64,000 nucleotides of DNA from Triops longicaudatus. Taxonomy: Eukaryota; Arthropoda; Branchiopoda; Notostraca; Triopsidae. How positions within the stretch are numbered: the stretch's first letter is position 1; the number at the start of each line of letters is the position of its first letter. The notes under the pieces were generated by a model. It worked only from the letters and a program-made list of their open reading frames with translations, ran no database searches and was not told the origin of the DNA. Positions 52,904 through 64,000 of this stretch are shown here, piece by piece. The position numbers and the translations under genes are program-made. The stretch lies in contig JAGQDJ010000138.1 of the NCBI GenBank assembly GCA_022885665.1, positions 1 to 64,000 on the forward strand, written 5' to 3'.

Positions 52904-55459
52904 TTACTTTCTCGTAATACGCTCAGCTTCTTCTAAAGTATCTGGCAGTTGTCGCCCCAAAGTTTCGGGTAAAAGTAAAGCTAAAGTTCCAGCCGTCCAG
53001 GCTAAACTTCCAAATATGATCATAGGTAATGGGCGCCACGTGTCCGCCTAAAAGGTGACACCTTTTTTAGCAAGTCTAAGACACGCAACCGGAGACGTAC
53101 CAAAATGTTGATATATGGAGCTAAGATGCCACCAATTCGAGCGCAAGTGGAAGCGCTTCCCATTCCTACATTTCGAACAGTCGTCGGAAAGTGCTCAGCA
53201 GCAAAGATGTAAATAATCGCGTAGGATGCTGTAATACTCATTTTACCCAACATGGCAAGAGTAATCGTCAGCCACTGCATGCCTAAAAGTAAGATCATAT
53301 AACGCATTGGTAAATTATTAGCAGAAAATGGATAGAGTTACCATCCGGGACTAAAATAGTGCTCACTAAAGCGACACCAGCTATTAACATGCACCCAAAC
53401 AATGGAATTCGACGCCCAAACCTATCTATGATCAACAGAACCATGCCGTAGCCGGGAATCTCCACCGCACCGGAAATCATGAAATTTATGTAAGGATTTC
53501 CGCCCAAGTTGGAAGTGTTAAGGGATAATCCGTAATACACGGCACTATTCACCATCCTAAAAACAATTAAAACTATGTACAATAATTTATAAGTATTTCT
53601 AAATAACAAGAACCGAAAGTGTGATAATAGACAAAATAAGTGAATACAACTTATAGAATTAAAGAGAAAACAATTAAATGACTTAAGGATGGTTTGTAAA
53701 AAAATAATTAATACCAGCAAAAACAAATGTTGAACGCCTTTTTGCGCATTTCGGGATACCGGAGAATATCTACTAAGGACTGGCGTGGTTTTTCTTGAGC
53801 TTCCGCCATATCAACTTTTTCCGGAAGATCATCTTTGTCTTCCACGACGGAATTAACAAGCTCTGGGCTAAGGTTAACTTTGTTCACTTGAGCAGCTTTG
53901 AGAATTACTTGCCGGGCTTCTTCTGGTTTGTTGTTAGCAATAAGCCAACGGGGAGATTCTTTTAACAGCCTAAAAATAATCTTTCAATCTATATGGACTA
54001 GGTGATCGAATAGCGTACGTACCACCAATAGGGTACAAAGAGAATCCCAGTTAAGCCTAAGGCGATTTGTAAATGGCGCCAGTCGCTTAAGAAGTATGAG
54101 TACAAGGGCATAAGGAAAAACGCTCCAGTATAAAAGTAGTGGAATAAAGTCCCAGCAATCATACGTTTCGTTGGTCCCACGAATTCCAAGGCTAGAAAGA
54201 AAAAAAGCATTTCACTATCCGTATTAATCTTCAGCAGGGTAATAACAGAGGCGGCGTACTCTTTTGCCCGCCAGTTTGGGCGCGGCGCCAAAAGGCCCAG
54301 GATATTTTTAAAAAAGGTTTACATTATTATATATTTGAAAAAAAAAATGCCAAACAAACAGCTTCATGGTCACAACCGCAATTGAGAATTTGTTGCGAGT
54401 TGCAACCTCCGTAACGTCATTCTGATGAGCTACAAAATTTCCGGGGGAAAGGATTGTATGCAATATGCGAAGTAGGTAAGAGAGACTTACCTAGAACGTA
54501 GCCGACAAGGCAAACGCCAGGCGTCGTAATACCAGTAATGAGTCGCATGGTAACAAAACTATAATATTCAGGTACCAGTCCTGCTACGATGCTTACGGGG
54601 ATTTGCAGTATCATGGAAGCAAATTGCACTGGTTTGCGTCCAAATCTATTTAAATTCAACTCTTAAAAAATTGTGACTTCATACGCCACAGTGATGTTTT
54701 ATTACCGATCCGCCAATGCACCTAGCGACGTAGCGCCAATTAAAACTCCCGCCATGTAAACGGCCTGGCCTGTTGCGTGCATCCACGATCGATCGCAAAC
54801 CAAATCCCACTGTAACCGATCGTAAAATCAATGAAATGGAATGGACAAAATGGGATTCTTGCATTACTGTGCTGTATGCGGTGTGAAAATACTAAAGATT
54901 AGGGAACTAGCACTACACAAGTTATTTTCTACACATATTCGGCATGCTCATTGTTCTCCATCTATGGCAGTTGTTAAAAATGCGTAATACCTCAGTGACG
55001 GTACTGGCTTCGTTAATAGTGGTGTCGTAAACGTAACCGTACTGACAAGATACAGCATGAGTTCGACCCGACGTAAAAGTATAATTTTTTTCGTCAGTTA
55101 TATTGAATTCCCACATACTGCATTGGGACCATTTCTGACCAAGCGTATCCCACGGTATTGTAGCATTGTATAGCGAATCGGGTAAATTGAAATCCGTGCT
55201 GTTTGAAACTTCATGAGGCAGTCGACAACGGTGAGCTGGTTTGGCACCAAGAAATACCCAAGCTAACGTGTGCATCGCGGCCAAGACCGTGGGTAAACAA
55301 ATGAGTACAAAACTACGAATTTGATACGGTCCAAAGTGACCTAAGGGTACAAAACACATTGTTAGTCATGCGTCATATGAACACGTATAAAAAAAAGTTT
55401 ATACACGACCGCGTTATCGTACCTAGTTGGTCTAAAAGAGTCTCAAATTTCCCGGGCAT
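52904..55459 (-). CDS. SLC22 organic cation transporter paralogue B
   Basis: Exons in transcript order: 55459-55423, 55340-54991, 54809-54706, 54645-54491, 54191-54023, 53969-53715, 53556-53342, 53282-53101, 53047-52904. They total 1611 bases, 536 residues plus stop. The start MPGKFETLLDQL lies in a tiny 37-base exon; without it the frame would begin inside the intron, and its sequence matches the N-terminus of paralogue C. Landmarks: GHFGPYQ, four N-glycosylation sequons (NST, NAT, NIT, NYT) in the first extracellular loop, LADRFGRKP, DRFGRRIP, and FAAEHFPTTVRNVGMG. The usual PESxRWL motif reads KESPRWL, so its proline is changed. The loop after helix 6 is the longest of the three copies. 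Two introns are unique to this copy, one after codon 12 and one inside the last large exon. Substrate unknown. Confidence 0.92.
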
Positions 55460-56247
55460 TTTTTCGTTTAAAGGCGGTTGGAACAGAAATCACACAATAC
55501 GTCAATATTATGTAACAAAACTTTATTTTACATTAAAATTCACTCCCCTCATGAAAGCGGTACCTCACACAAAAAGAGGTCTTGCCAGCATCGCAGCTGA
55601 CAAGGAACTAAACGAGAATCTCCTTCGGGCGTTATATAAAGAGAATCTTCTAACTGAAGTACAAAACGGGTTTTCTTAACGACTTCTGACTTCCCAGTAA
55701 GCGGAGTGCACACAATATGCTCGTCGACTAACGGAGGATTTTGCATGTTTGGGTTAAAATATAAACTGATAATTCTACTTACGACGTACACCAACCCTAC
55801 TCGTCTTGTCTTGACCTTGTTACAGTACGCTCGCTGCCAGGATGTACCAAAACATTATTTTAGTAGACTTTTTTTAATTCTACGGATATCAACACCATTT
55901 CCTACATACATACATTTCCGTAAGTACATGTCCCGTACGTATGACTTTTCTTTTCACCATCGAAAGTTCTAAGGAACAGGTTCATGTGGTAAGTTACGGT
56001 TTCACTGGGATATCATGCATTATTACATGTTTCAAAATTATATTATGAAAAACAATTTTAAAAACAACCCAGGAAATATTTTAAACAGCTCTGTATTGCT
56101 ACAAATGTATGTTCGTACTAAAATGTCTGTCACCTTATTTTACTACCCAGTTATACTGCTTGCTATCTGCGACGTAAAACCGAGAACGTCATCTTCCTGA
56201 AATCCTAAGAACTTAAAAAGGAAATATTATTATTCATGCAAATATTA
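55460..56247. other. Intergenic DNA between SLC22 B and C
   Basis: About 790 bases upstream of paralogue B and downstream of C. No coding similarity, repeats or clear promoter motif seen. Confidence 0.65.
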
Positions 56248-58555
56248 TCAAATGCAGTCCAACCTTTCTTCCTTTCCATCCCTTTCGGCATCTAGTAATG
56301 AATCGGGTAAGACCTTCCCCGCCGTATCGGGTAAAAATAAAGTCAAGAGGCCTGAGACGAAGGTTAACACTCCAAAAATAACTAAAGGTAACGGTTTCCA
56401 TGTGTCTCCCTACGCGAAATAGGATCTCGTTTATAGCTTTTCTAAAACCTTTGCTAAACGGGACAATTTTCGATAAACAAACGAGTTTACCAGTAAGTTG
56501 ACATACGGGGCGGCAGCCCCTCCGACACGGGCGAAGGTCGAGGCAACGCCCATTCCTATGCTACGAACAACGGTGGGGAAAAGTTCCGCGGAAAAGATGT
56601 ATATGATTCCGTATGAGGCAGTGATAGAAGTTTTGCCCAACATAGCCAGTGTGATAAGCAACCAGGTTTGATCGGGAGACACGGCTAACGTGAGCATCAA
56701 CGAGACGCCGCCGATTAACATGGCAACGCATAAAGGCAAACGTCGACCAATGCGACTTATGGTCAGCAACACAATAATGTAAGCCGGTACTTCCACAGCA
56801 CCCGATATTAAGAAGTTCAAGTAGTCATTGCCTCCTAGATTCGAAGTATTCAACGAAAGGCCATAATACACACCAGAATTCACAAACCTGGTAAAAAAGA
56901 AACGCAGTACCTGAATAACTTGTGAAAATAAAATTTGGTAAGAAAAAATATAGATTTGTGCGCCGTCAAAAGATATTCTCAAAGTTTATCTCAAAAGGAT
57001 GGTTACAAAAAGCTAAAATGTTCATTTTTAAACAACCACTTGGCTCAATGAATATAACGAAAATAAAAGGACAAATTTTAGCCGATATTCCAGAAGGGTG
57101 GATTAAGAAACTAGACATTTTTAAAGAAAATGTTACCAGCAAAAGAAGAGATTAACTGATTTTCGTCGTAGCTGCGGAAATCGTATGAGATCGACAACAC
57201 TGTGTTTTTGCGCAGGTGAATCTGGTTGGCAACCTTGGTTGATAACAGATTGAATCAAACTAGGGTCTAAGACGACTTTGTTTGCTTTCGCTGCTTCCAG
57301 TACTATAGCTTCTGCACGGCCACCGTGGCCGTGGGAAACTAACCATCGCGACGATTCCGGTACCAACCTGGAATATCGATGTGTGAAGTTTCACCATTAC
57401 AACCGTTGTTACAGCAGTTTTATATTCTAATGGATGATCCGTTGAAAAGGAAGTTTTACCACCAATAGGGAATAAACAAGAGCCCAGTAAGTCCCATAGC
57501 CGATTCTAACCATCTCCAACTGGGGATAAGATATGCATACAAAGCCATGACTAGATAACCAATAGTGTAGAAATAATGCACTATAATTCCGACTATCGTC
57601 CGTTTAGATGGGCCAACCAATTCCAAAGCTGAGAAATATAACCAAAGATTCCGTAAATTATACCTAATTAAGACTGAATGAATGAGTTAATTACCTAACA
57701 CGTAGCCAACTAGGAAGACGCCCGACGTGGACATGCCAATAAATAACCTTGCTAAAATAAAGCTGTAATACTCCGGCATAATTCCAGCCAAAGTGCCGAA
57801 AACCACTTGCATGGCAAGTGATGTAAATAATACCGGTTTTCTACCGAACCTAGAGTTATAATTATTGTTATTTTTTTTACACATAAATACGCATTTTGAA
57901 AAACGTAGGGATTTGTGAACTTTTCTCACACGTTTTGCTTTCAAGCAAAAGCACTGTGTAAAAAATATAAACAAGAGCATAGCAACTATGAAGTTAATAC
58001 TTCATCTTACAGCAGTTAGGATTAAGAAATAAGGACCTGCCTATCAGACAAATCTCCAAAGATGACGGAGCCCAATAAGACACCCAATTCAAAAACTGCT
58101 TGGGCAGTGGCTTGTTTCCACGAATTTTCACAAACTAGATCCCACTGCGGTCACTTAAAATTAAAACTTGATTTTAATTACTTTTAGTGGTAATTTACTT
58201 CCATAACTGCGCTAGATTGGTAGGTAGAAGTATCATAAACCCAATCTTGGCACTGAATAGTTGAAACTGGATCAGTATCTGCTGATTTTGTGCCGTTCCA
58301 CATAGAACATGGCGACCATTTGTGTCCAGTCTCATCCCACGGTATAGTTTCATTTAGAGGATACGAAGGATTGTTGTAGGCATCATTTGCGTCTATTCGG
58401 CACCGATGGGCAGGTTTGGCTCCTAAAAAGACCCAGGCAAGTTTGTGCATAGCGCTCATTATGGTAGGCAGGCAGAGGAGGAAATAAATGCGTTGCTGAT
58501 ATGGACCAAAATGTCCCAGAGAATCCAGAAGAGAGTCGAATTTCGACGCTGTCAT
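56248..58555 (-). CDS. SLC22 organic cation transporter paralogue C
   Basis: Exons in transcript order: 58555-58199, 58144-58041, 57849-57695, 57628-57460, 57367-57137, 56887-56491, 56409-56248. They sum to 1575 bases, 524 residues plus stop. Landmarks: LGHFGPYQQRIYFLLCLPTI, AWVFLGAKPAHRCRI, sequons NET and NGT, SDRFGRKP, VPESSRWL, SRIGRRLP and FSAELFPTVVRSIGMG. This copy has the fewest introns (six). Exons 2, 3, 4 and the large sixth exon have the same lengths (104, 155, 169, 397) as in paralogue A. To keep this reading frame and length, the second intron must start with GC rather than GT (AG|GCAGGT at 58040). The start Met is the first in frame and the protein aligns from there. The substrate cannot be inferred. 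Confidence 0.93.
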
Positions 58556-59560
58556 TTTTAGTCTTTCAGTTACGAAAGCTATAAAATTTGAACCTGTAAA
58601 ATTTGAGGGTATTTGGCGGGCACTTCTCAGCGTATTTTATTTTCGCATAGTCTAATGTAGATGAATTAGTCATTCCTCTTATTCAATTAGAAAAATATGT
58701 TAAAAAATGAAAACTCACGCGGAGTTTGCAGCTACAGTGCCATTTTGAATGGACGTGTGTGAAAAAAAAATCTGTTATTTTATTCCATTTTGAGTACTGC
58801 ACGTGGAAACTAGTGTTTTCAGATGGCGCTATTTTCCCAAAGCGATGACGTGGATTGGTTGCTTTCTACGAAAGCTTCAGAGTTGTCATGCTGACGTTAC
58901 AAATCATGAGTAGAGCGCCATTTCTAAATAAACGTCTGGATTTTGTTAACTATTTCTCAGCGGGTCCGCATAGTTTTCTTTTTCTCCAGTGTCTTCTGTC
59001 AAAAATTAAGTGTACTCTTTTTTGTTAGCCTTGTGTACCAATTTCACTTACATTTTTTGTTAGCTTTAAAACACACTATTTTAACAGCTTTCTACCACAA
59101 AGAGTTTTCTTTCGCTTTGTATTAGAAAGTTTTACAGGTTCAAAAATATGCACAATCACGTAAAGATACTCAAAAGATACAAGCCGGATCTTTGGCATCC
59201 GCGCACACAAAAAATTGTGCAAATGTACCGTCAAGTAGGGTCATTCTGAACACATGGGGTATCTTTAAGCATTTTATGGGAAACAGTAGGTCATGCACTG
59301 CTCCTCGGCTACCGCAACACTACTAACAAGAGTCGCCGGATTCAGCTATAAATATTCAGTAAGGCTTTCTTAGGATATCAAGCCAAATTTCTGTTTCGAG
59401 ACATACCCTAGCACGAAGTTGAAGGTAAGAGACTACTTTTTCACATTTCAATGTTTCGGGTTTTAACTACCATAAAATAGCTATGATAGGGGACACGATT
59501 TTTCCGTCACGAAAGTACGTTGACCAGTCTTTCTGTCGCCTAAGAGAAAATAGTTCCATG

Positions 59561-59748
59561 CAGGGGCGCAGCCAGGAATTTTTTTTCGGGGGGGGGGGGG
59601 GNAGGAATTTTTTTTCGGGGGGGGGGGGGGCGTGTGTGTTTTTCGGGGGGACAACTTTTTCTTGATGCTGCCACTGAGCTTACTTGCACACAAGAAAAAT
59701 AATTTCGGGAGGGGCCCGGGCTCCCCGCTCCCCTTCGCTGCGCCCCTG
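59561..59748. mobile_element. Short hAT-like MITE with 8-bp target duplication
   Basis: The ends are perfect 12-base inverted repeats, CAGGGGCGCAGC at 59561-59572 and its complement at 59737-59748. The flanks carry the exact 8-bp direct repeat GTTCCATG (59553-59560 and 59749-59756), the hallmark of hAT-superfamily insertion. At 188 bases it has no coding capacity. Inside, a 29-base unit (AGGAA, T run, C, G run) is present twice, starting at 59574 and 59603, with a single undetermined base at 59602. Confidence 0.88.
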
Positions 59749-60446
59749 GTTCCATGATATCCGTTTGCCTCAGCAAGCTCGGACCCTTTCCCCATGTTAT
59801 AGAATATAGCTTTTCCGATGCTAGCGATGGGAGCGCATCATAGTCATGGGGGAAGCGACTAAGCATGATAACCAGCATAGTTATTTAAAACAATAGGCAC
59901 AGGAAAATTCTTTTGAGTTTTAAGTGGTTACATAGGCTATATTTTTGAACTTTTAAAATTTCAATATATAAAGCAATGTTATCTAAAACAAGGTTAGGCC
60001 GTATCGTGGCTAGAAATGTAGGGCGTATTTTCATACATATTCACCGCTTGGAGCACCACCGGCGTAACTTCGTAATCTTAGGCTACTGCTTATTTACGTC
60101 CGCGGATGACGTACATGTCATTTGTCAAGTGTTTATGAAATAATATTTGAAATATCGATATGTGGAGTAAGAAAGGACAGGGAAGAACATGTAATAAAAA
60201 AGTGGGCAAAAGTGGAGTGAACATAGCATAATCTTCCGAAGGACACAAAGATTTTGAATTAATTTGTAGTTCTTCGCACGCCAGCAATTTCGGCACTTTA
60301 CAGATTTTTCGATTCAGATACCACTGAATTGTTGTTCCTTAGAAAAACTGAACTTCTATAGACATATTTTTTAAGCGTAAGCAAGAAAAAAGTCTTGAAT
60401 GTGTTTTTCGGAAATTGGGGGTACGCAGGTGGAAGAACTTGTCCAG

Positions 60447-60478
<32 letters not shown>
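60447..60478. repeat. T20-A12 run
   Basis: Twenty T followed directly by twelve A, a self-complementary run just outside the left end of the hAT-like element. It is likely prone to length error in sequencing. Confidence 0.85.
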
Positions 60479-60513
60479 CAAACTGAAGAAGAATAACGGA
60501 CATCAACCATACT

Positions 60514-61261
60514 TAGGGTTACCATCTCACGCGGATAAAATTTAAGGACAACTTAGGAAATTGTCGCAAGAATCAAGTGCTGAATGGTTTTCATGCAAAT
60601 CCCCTATTTCAGAAACATTTTCCCAAATTTCCTTATTAGTCAAAGAAATGAAACCATAAGAAGTCCAGTAAAACCAATCAGTATTTAGCGCTACAGAGCA
60701 ATACATTACTGTCGATGGCATAAAGCACACGTGGCATACACTGTCAGTATTTGACGCAGACATGCAAGGTAACTACAGCAAATATTTGCTTTTTAGACAA
60801 TTTTTTTTGAGTAAGTTTGTATCAGACAACTATTTCGCATGCATTTCGCAATATCTCAGAGCAGCTAGCAACACACAAATGATTACACACGTGTGCGTAT
60901 ATTATACGCTTGTATACATTACACACGTATACGCCGTATACTTGTGTCGTCACTAGCTACTTACCATTAGCCAATAGGAAATGACAGTTGCATTCCCCGT
61001 CAGCAGCGTGTGTTTACTTTGACGGCTATAGCCGTTGTCCGCGGCCCGCTATGCCGAACGGCTAGCCATTTTTAAACAGAACTTGAAACTGCATGCGGCC
61101 GGCATGTATTATTGATGTTTTAGACCATTTATTTTGACGAAATGTCTACAAATTTAGCACCAACTCCCATTTAAGGACATATTTAAGGACAAACTGTCTT
61201 AAGGATGGGCATTCCTAATTTAAGGACTGTCCTTATCATTTAAGAACGGTTGGTAACCCTA
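60514..61261. mobile_element. Non-autonomous hAT-like element, 748 bp
   Basis: The ends are inverted repeats, TAGGGTTACCA at the left and TGGTAACCCTA at the right. The flanks carry the exact 8-bp direct repeat ACCATACT (60506-60513 and 61262-61269). The motif TTAAGGACA recurs near both ends. The longest open frame inside is 73 codons and matches no transposase domain I recognise, so the copy is non-autonomous. The clean target duplication suggests a fairly recent insertion. Confidence 0.87.
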
Positions 61262-61839
61262 ACCATACTTGATAATAAAATAGAGCGACACTACATAAAC
61301 GCTCATATGTAAATAAACAGTAGCCTAGGTTAGAAAGAAAGAGGGAATGAAAGAAGGATGTCCAAACTGAGGTGCAAGTGCAAGCTGAATGTGCGCAAGC
61401 CCAAGTTCTTGCTTAAGCCCACCTTGCTAAAGCACAGGCCCAGGTATTGCTCTATTTCATACGTTTTCCTCTTCTCATTTTGAAGCTACCTTGGCTTTAC
61501 CGAGTTTTTAAGCAAGCGAAGTTTTCAGTAAACGTTAAACACACTTCTTGGTCGAAGGTATCCATGTATGTATATCGTGCATCGGAATGGCCACGCCAGT
61601 ACACGATTTAAGGTCCATTACACAAATAGGCCAATTGACAAAGTGATATGTAAATGACTAACATATCCTAGAGAAAAAAAATGTCTGAGCCCACCCCCTT
61701 TGATTTCCCCTTTCACGTTATACACAATTAGTCGTTCAATTATTGTCAATAGTTTCTACTTCGCACGCTTAACTCCACTCGCTCCGTAAAATCCTTCATT
61801 CAATCTAACAATCTCTTCAACAGCTGCCCTCAGACTAAA

Positions 61840-64000
61840 CTATTCTTCCTGTTCGTCATCGCTCAAAGGTGGCGACTGATCTTCGTCGGTAATGACCGTC
61901 ACAAGCGTCCCAACCGCTTTCCCCAAATCACCGGCAATACTCATCAGATTTACTACGTGCTGCGCGTTAACCGCTGGGTTCGTCATCGCCGGAGGCGGAG
62001 GTCGATTTTCGAGTCGTTCTTTGGCATTTGCCCCGCCCAAAACCCCACTATCTGACCAATTTCCTAGAATCCCACAAAAACCCAGTCAGAAATTAGAAAT
62101 TTAGACAAAACAACTCCTATCGCGCAAGATTTTTCTTACCAGAATCATTCAAGTGTCCATTTCGAGTGGGAGAATCCGTCGCTAACTGCGAAGCCGTAAC
62201 TGAACGTGTTTGCAATGTTCCCGTTTTAACAGGCGACGCCATTCCCGCACCAGGCTGCTATTAAAGGAATCATTAGTTATGCAAGCATTATTTCCGAAAG
62301 AATCCTTTTACCTCTTCTAAAAGCTGTCTAAGTCTTGATAACTGGGCTTCTAATTGTCGATTATGATCTTCCAAGATCCGCATACGTGCTTCCAGTCGCG
62401 ATTTGTGCTGCCTTAATAACCGCGCTTCAGCTAACATGTCACGTTCGACATCCGACGTGGCCGCCCGCTCCATAGTGCCTGCGTTCCCGCCTAATTTATC
62501 CAATGAGGAATGAGTGACATCGTCAGGCGACGACGACAAAGACAAGGATAAGGAAGGCGATTGCTGAGACCGCAGACGATCATATTCTGCTTGCAAATTG
62601 GCATTTTCTTCCTCCAGTTCCCTGTTATTAGGATCATCATTAGTACTCGAGTTTTATTAAATGATCAAAGTTGCAAAACGTACCGAATCATCGTTTCCAA
62701 TTCCTCTTTGTGATTCGCTTCCACAGACACTAAGACTTGCATCGGACTTTTTGATGTACCCGAACTTGCCGTCTCATTTGTCGAAAATCGCTGCCCGTAT
62801 TGGCTCCCTAATTGACGCTCATCCTCCCTACAGAGAAAACGTAACCGTTCATTAAATCCAAATTCTTTTGTAGAAATTTCAGCTTCTCTGACATATACTA
62901 ACTACTAATTTAGTTGGAAACTAAATTACTGTTCACAAATATCAGATTTAAGACTACGCACAACTAAAAGTAAAGCTTAGAATTACGTATAATAAAAATA
63001 TTTTCGTCAGGAAAAATAGGGAAAAAATAAAAAAAAATGGAAATTAGATTCATAGAATGAGACAAATGCAATCGAAGATGAAAAGTTATTACAACGAGGA
63101 ACAGGGAAAAACTTTACTTACGAATCAGGTGTCGTTTCGACATTGTTACTTTGGAGACCAACATCGTCATCATCTTTGATGGATGCTGTAGTTGTGGGAG
63201 GCTGCGAAGGTGGGTTGGAAGGCGAGGCTGAATCCGGTGTAGATTTTTCTTCATCTTTAGCTTGTACAGGGAGATATCCCAAACGTGGATGTTTCTTGAA
63301 ATAACGTTTCGATTTGAACTTGTTACGTATCGCTCGCGTGAAATCTTTCAGGTCTTCCCCGGAAGTTGTCTACATCAGAAGTAATACGGAATATGTCATG
63401 ACAGTTTCGGATATTTCTTTCATTAAATAGTATTTATCACATACCGTTGTGCAATACTCCTGCATAGGATGCGAGAGTTTGTGGCTCTTGGCCAGTTTTC
63501 CGAGAAAGAAGCAATCTTGGCACATATCGAAACTGAAACACTTCAAGCAACGGTACCTATTTTAAAAAAATGGACTTTAAATGTTAATTATACCTCCAAT
63601 GAGAAAAAACTGCAAAATTTCCTTTCCAACCAATGGAGTTTTTCTCCCTTTTTTCGATAAAAAAAATTTCTTATTCAGGTACCTGAGGCCAACAATAGGC
63701 GAAGTTTTACAGACATTGCACTTGGCTTGGTGACGCGACTTTTCTGCTGCTGACAGTCTGTGTAAAACAGGGAGCCAGACTAAGCATTGGGGTTCCTGTT
63801 TCAGCCACGCTAAGAAGTGCACAGCTTCGATGGTAGTACTCGGTTGGGATCCTTTGCCCGCCTTTTCCAAGCATGACCGCACCGAGGGGTCAATATTAGA
63901 CCCTCCGAAGGCAGCTACTTCGCCTAATTCACGCGGGATCTGGATACAATCGTGAAGCAACAAGCCCAATTTGGGTCCATCTACTAAACGATTGACATCT
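61840..64000 (-). CDS. Dys: Dystrophin, C-terminal part (5' end beyond the window)
   Basis: Visible exons in transcript order: 64000-63683 (partial), 63556-63445, 63369-63122, 62827-62684, 62621-62312, 62257-62140, 62063-61840. Phases match throughout and the frame closes at TAG 61842-61840, giving about 490 residues. Dystrophin links cortical actin to the dystroglycan complex. Order of parts: end of the EF-hand region (LLLHDCIQIPRELGEVAAFGG, WLPVLHRL); a ZZ zinc finger (CNVC, CLKC, CQDC, HKLSH); TTSGEDLKDFTRAI; KHPRLGYLPVQ; a Pro/Ser linker; and two coiled coils (LEEENANLQAEYDRL; LLRQHKSRLEARMRILEDHN) that in the family bind dystrobrevin. The C-terminal tail is acidic. The spectrin repeats and actin-binding domain must lie beyond 64000. 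Confidence 0.96.

Larger units (their letters stand above)
58556..61839. other. Intergenic DNA between SLC22 C and Dystrophin
   Basis: It contains two hAT-like elements (59561-59748 and 60514-61261) and a T20-A12 run (60447-60478). The piece 61262-61839 is presumably 3' untranslated sequence of the minus-strand Dystrophin gene; I found no AATAAA on that strand close to the stop. A Gln/Ala-rich stretch on the plus strand near 61370-61442 ends in a donor-like CAG|GTATTG but has an internal stop and no recognised relative. Confidence 0.6.

Noticed and set aside
61370..61442. Gln/Ala-rich plus-strand stretch ending at a donor-like site
   Set aside because: Contains an internal stop, no acceptor or partner exon, and no family match.

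Overview
The window looks like a piece of an arthropod, most likely insect, nuclear genome. The genes are split by GT-AG introns. Their closest relatives from memory are the Drosophila proteins Crossveinless-c (a RhoGAP with SAM and START domains), Trs31/TRAPPC5, Orct-type SLC22 carriers and Dystrophin. The non-coding DNA is AT-rich and carries short hAT-like DNA elements. There are no bacterial operons, CRISPR arrays or viral genes. I assembled the exons by hand, requiring splice sites, reading-frame phase and family similarity to agree. Every complete model closes in frame.

Layout. 1-23 kb: no gene that I can support. It is probably intergenic, or 5' untranslated and intronic DNA of the next gene. 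23.2-44.6 kb, plus strand: a large RhoGAP gene of the DLC/crossveinless-c family, with 14 coding exons and 1814 codons. A separate first coding exon inside its 7.9 kb fourth intron would give a short form that starts just before the SAM domain. 45.6-46.4 kb, plus: TRAPPC5, 4 exons, 186 residues. 46.6-58.6 kb, minus: three complete tandem SLC22 organic cation transporter paralogues (530, 536 and 524 residues), with a decayed fourth copy between the first and second. 58.6-61.8 kb: intergenic, with two hAT-like elements that keep their 8-bp target duplications. 61.8-64.0 kb, minus: the 3' end of Dystrophin, cut by the window edge.

How the genes relate. They do not form one pathway. The RhoGAP acts on Rho and the actin cytoskeleton, TRAPPC5 on ER-Golgi vesicle tethering, the SLC22 carriers on plasma-membrane solute transport, and Dystrophin on the actin-membrane link. 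The main evolutionary story is the SLC22 array: duplication, decay of one copy, changes in intron number, and one GC-AG intron. The main regulatory story is the alternative start of the RhoGAP gene. I found no evidence of an undescribed multi-gene system.
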